Virus record (IMG/VR): IMGVR_UViG_3300007960_000104
Span: 1-31,634 of that record
Strand: one strand, 5' to 3'
DNA: 31,634 bases
From: a virus
This document shows positions 31,383-31,634 of the stretch, one piece after another. Every line of letters begins with the position of its first letter. Position 1 is the first letter of the stretch. The position numbers and the translations under genes were made by a program. A model generated the notes under the pieces. The model made no database searches and was not told the DNA's origin. It was given only the letters and a program-made list of their open reading frames with translations.

Positions 31383-31634
31383 TCAGCCCTCGATGATTCC
31401 GGCATCGCGGAGCGAGGCCAGTAGGGAATTGATGGTTTGGGTCGCGGTCGCGTCAGTCGCGTCAGCCACCTTCACGCCGGGCTTGAGGATCAACTTCTGA
31501 CCCTCGAACCCGAGCGGTTCTTTGACGAGCAGTTCGGTCGGCAGTTCGCCCTGCGGGTTGCGATGCCCGCGCGGGTCGAGCCCGCCCAGTGCCTTGCTGA
31601 CCCGGCCCTTCGTGCTGTAACTGGCTTGGTTGCG
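31383..31634 (-). CDS. C-terminal end of a virion protein, cut by the right edge
   Basis: The last 83 codons of a minus-strand gene whose start lies beyond the window. The fragment contains GGLDPRGHRNPQGELPTELL, FEGQKLILKPGVKVADATDA and ends TINSLLASLRDAGIIEG. The closing pattern (ADATDAxTxxxxNxLLxxLRxAGII) recalls the conserved tails of phage head-fibre or decoration proteins. It is the first visible gene of the right-hand late cluster. Family placement is tentative. Confidence 0.7.
   Translation of the reverse strand, partial: RNQASYSTKGRVSKALGGLDPRGHRNPQGELPTELLVKEPLGFEGQKLILKPGVKVADATDATATQTINSLLASLRDAGIIEG

Noticed and set aside
1-31634. CRISPR arrays or insertion sequences
   Set aside because: No regularly spaced direct repeats and no transposase-like gene or terminal inverted repeats were seen on reading both strands.

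Overview
The window is almost entirely phage DNA: a tailed, probably temperate phage or prophage of a GC-rich bacterium. The evidence is a large terminase subunit, a probable small terminase subunit, fibre-like beta-helix proteins, internal-virion-type proteins including one of 2695 residues, a tyrosine integrase, and a phage recombination and replication operon. The host cannot be read directly. A HYDIN/choice-of-anchor-D-type domain in the fibre protein and the type of replication protein would fit Planctomycetota or a similar environmental lineage, but this is inference. Both window ends cut through minus-strand late genes: the large terminase runs off the left edge and a virion protein enters at the right edge. 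The simplest reading is a circular or circularly permuted genome whose missing part carries portal, capsid and connector genes. None of these is visible here.

Layout. (1) 1-9146, minus strand: late operon, read right to left. It holds a beta-helix protein, three beta-rich unknowns, probable TerS, a membrane and lysis-like cluster (lipoprotein, small protein, coiled-coil/TM protein, small two-TM protein), a long fibre gene split by an in-frame amber codon, a structural protein, a coiled-coil protein and TerL. Nearly all neighbours overlap by 1-4 bases. (2) 9147-9421: divergent control region with a hairpin/T-run. (3) 9422-10583, plus strand: a small ORF and the integrase, followed by a terminator. 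(4) 10584-10943: a gene-free stretch with two adjacent branched inverted-repeat structures, one containing a segment like the 3' end of an Ala-type tRNA or tmRNA (possible attP). (5) 10944-19593, plus strand: early operon with small phage proteins, a winged-helix protein, YqaJ-type exonuclease, RecT-type annealing protein, C5 DNA methyltransferase, replisome-organiser-like protein, a DnaA domain IV-like protein, RusA resolvase and small unknowns. (6) 19548-20886, minus strand: small acidic protein, metallophosphoesterase, membrane protein. (7) 21005-21226, plus strand: a lone small membrane ORF. (8) 21223-31634, minus strand: giant polyvalent or DNA-ejection-type protein, two helical internal virion proteins and the end of another virion protein.

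The early genes would process and anneal DNA ends (YqaJ, RecT), start replication (organiser, DnaA-IV-like), resolve branches (RusA) and methylate DNA. The late genes would package DNA, form host-contacting fibres, lyse the cell and deliver DNA. The integrase provides lysogeny. No classical CI-type repressor and no endolysin were recognised. The most interesting points are the amber-interrupted fibre gene, the paired folded elements beside the integrase, a methyltransferase whose variable region reads sensibly in two frames, and the mosaic giant protein.
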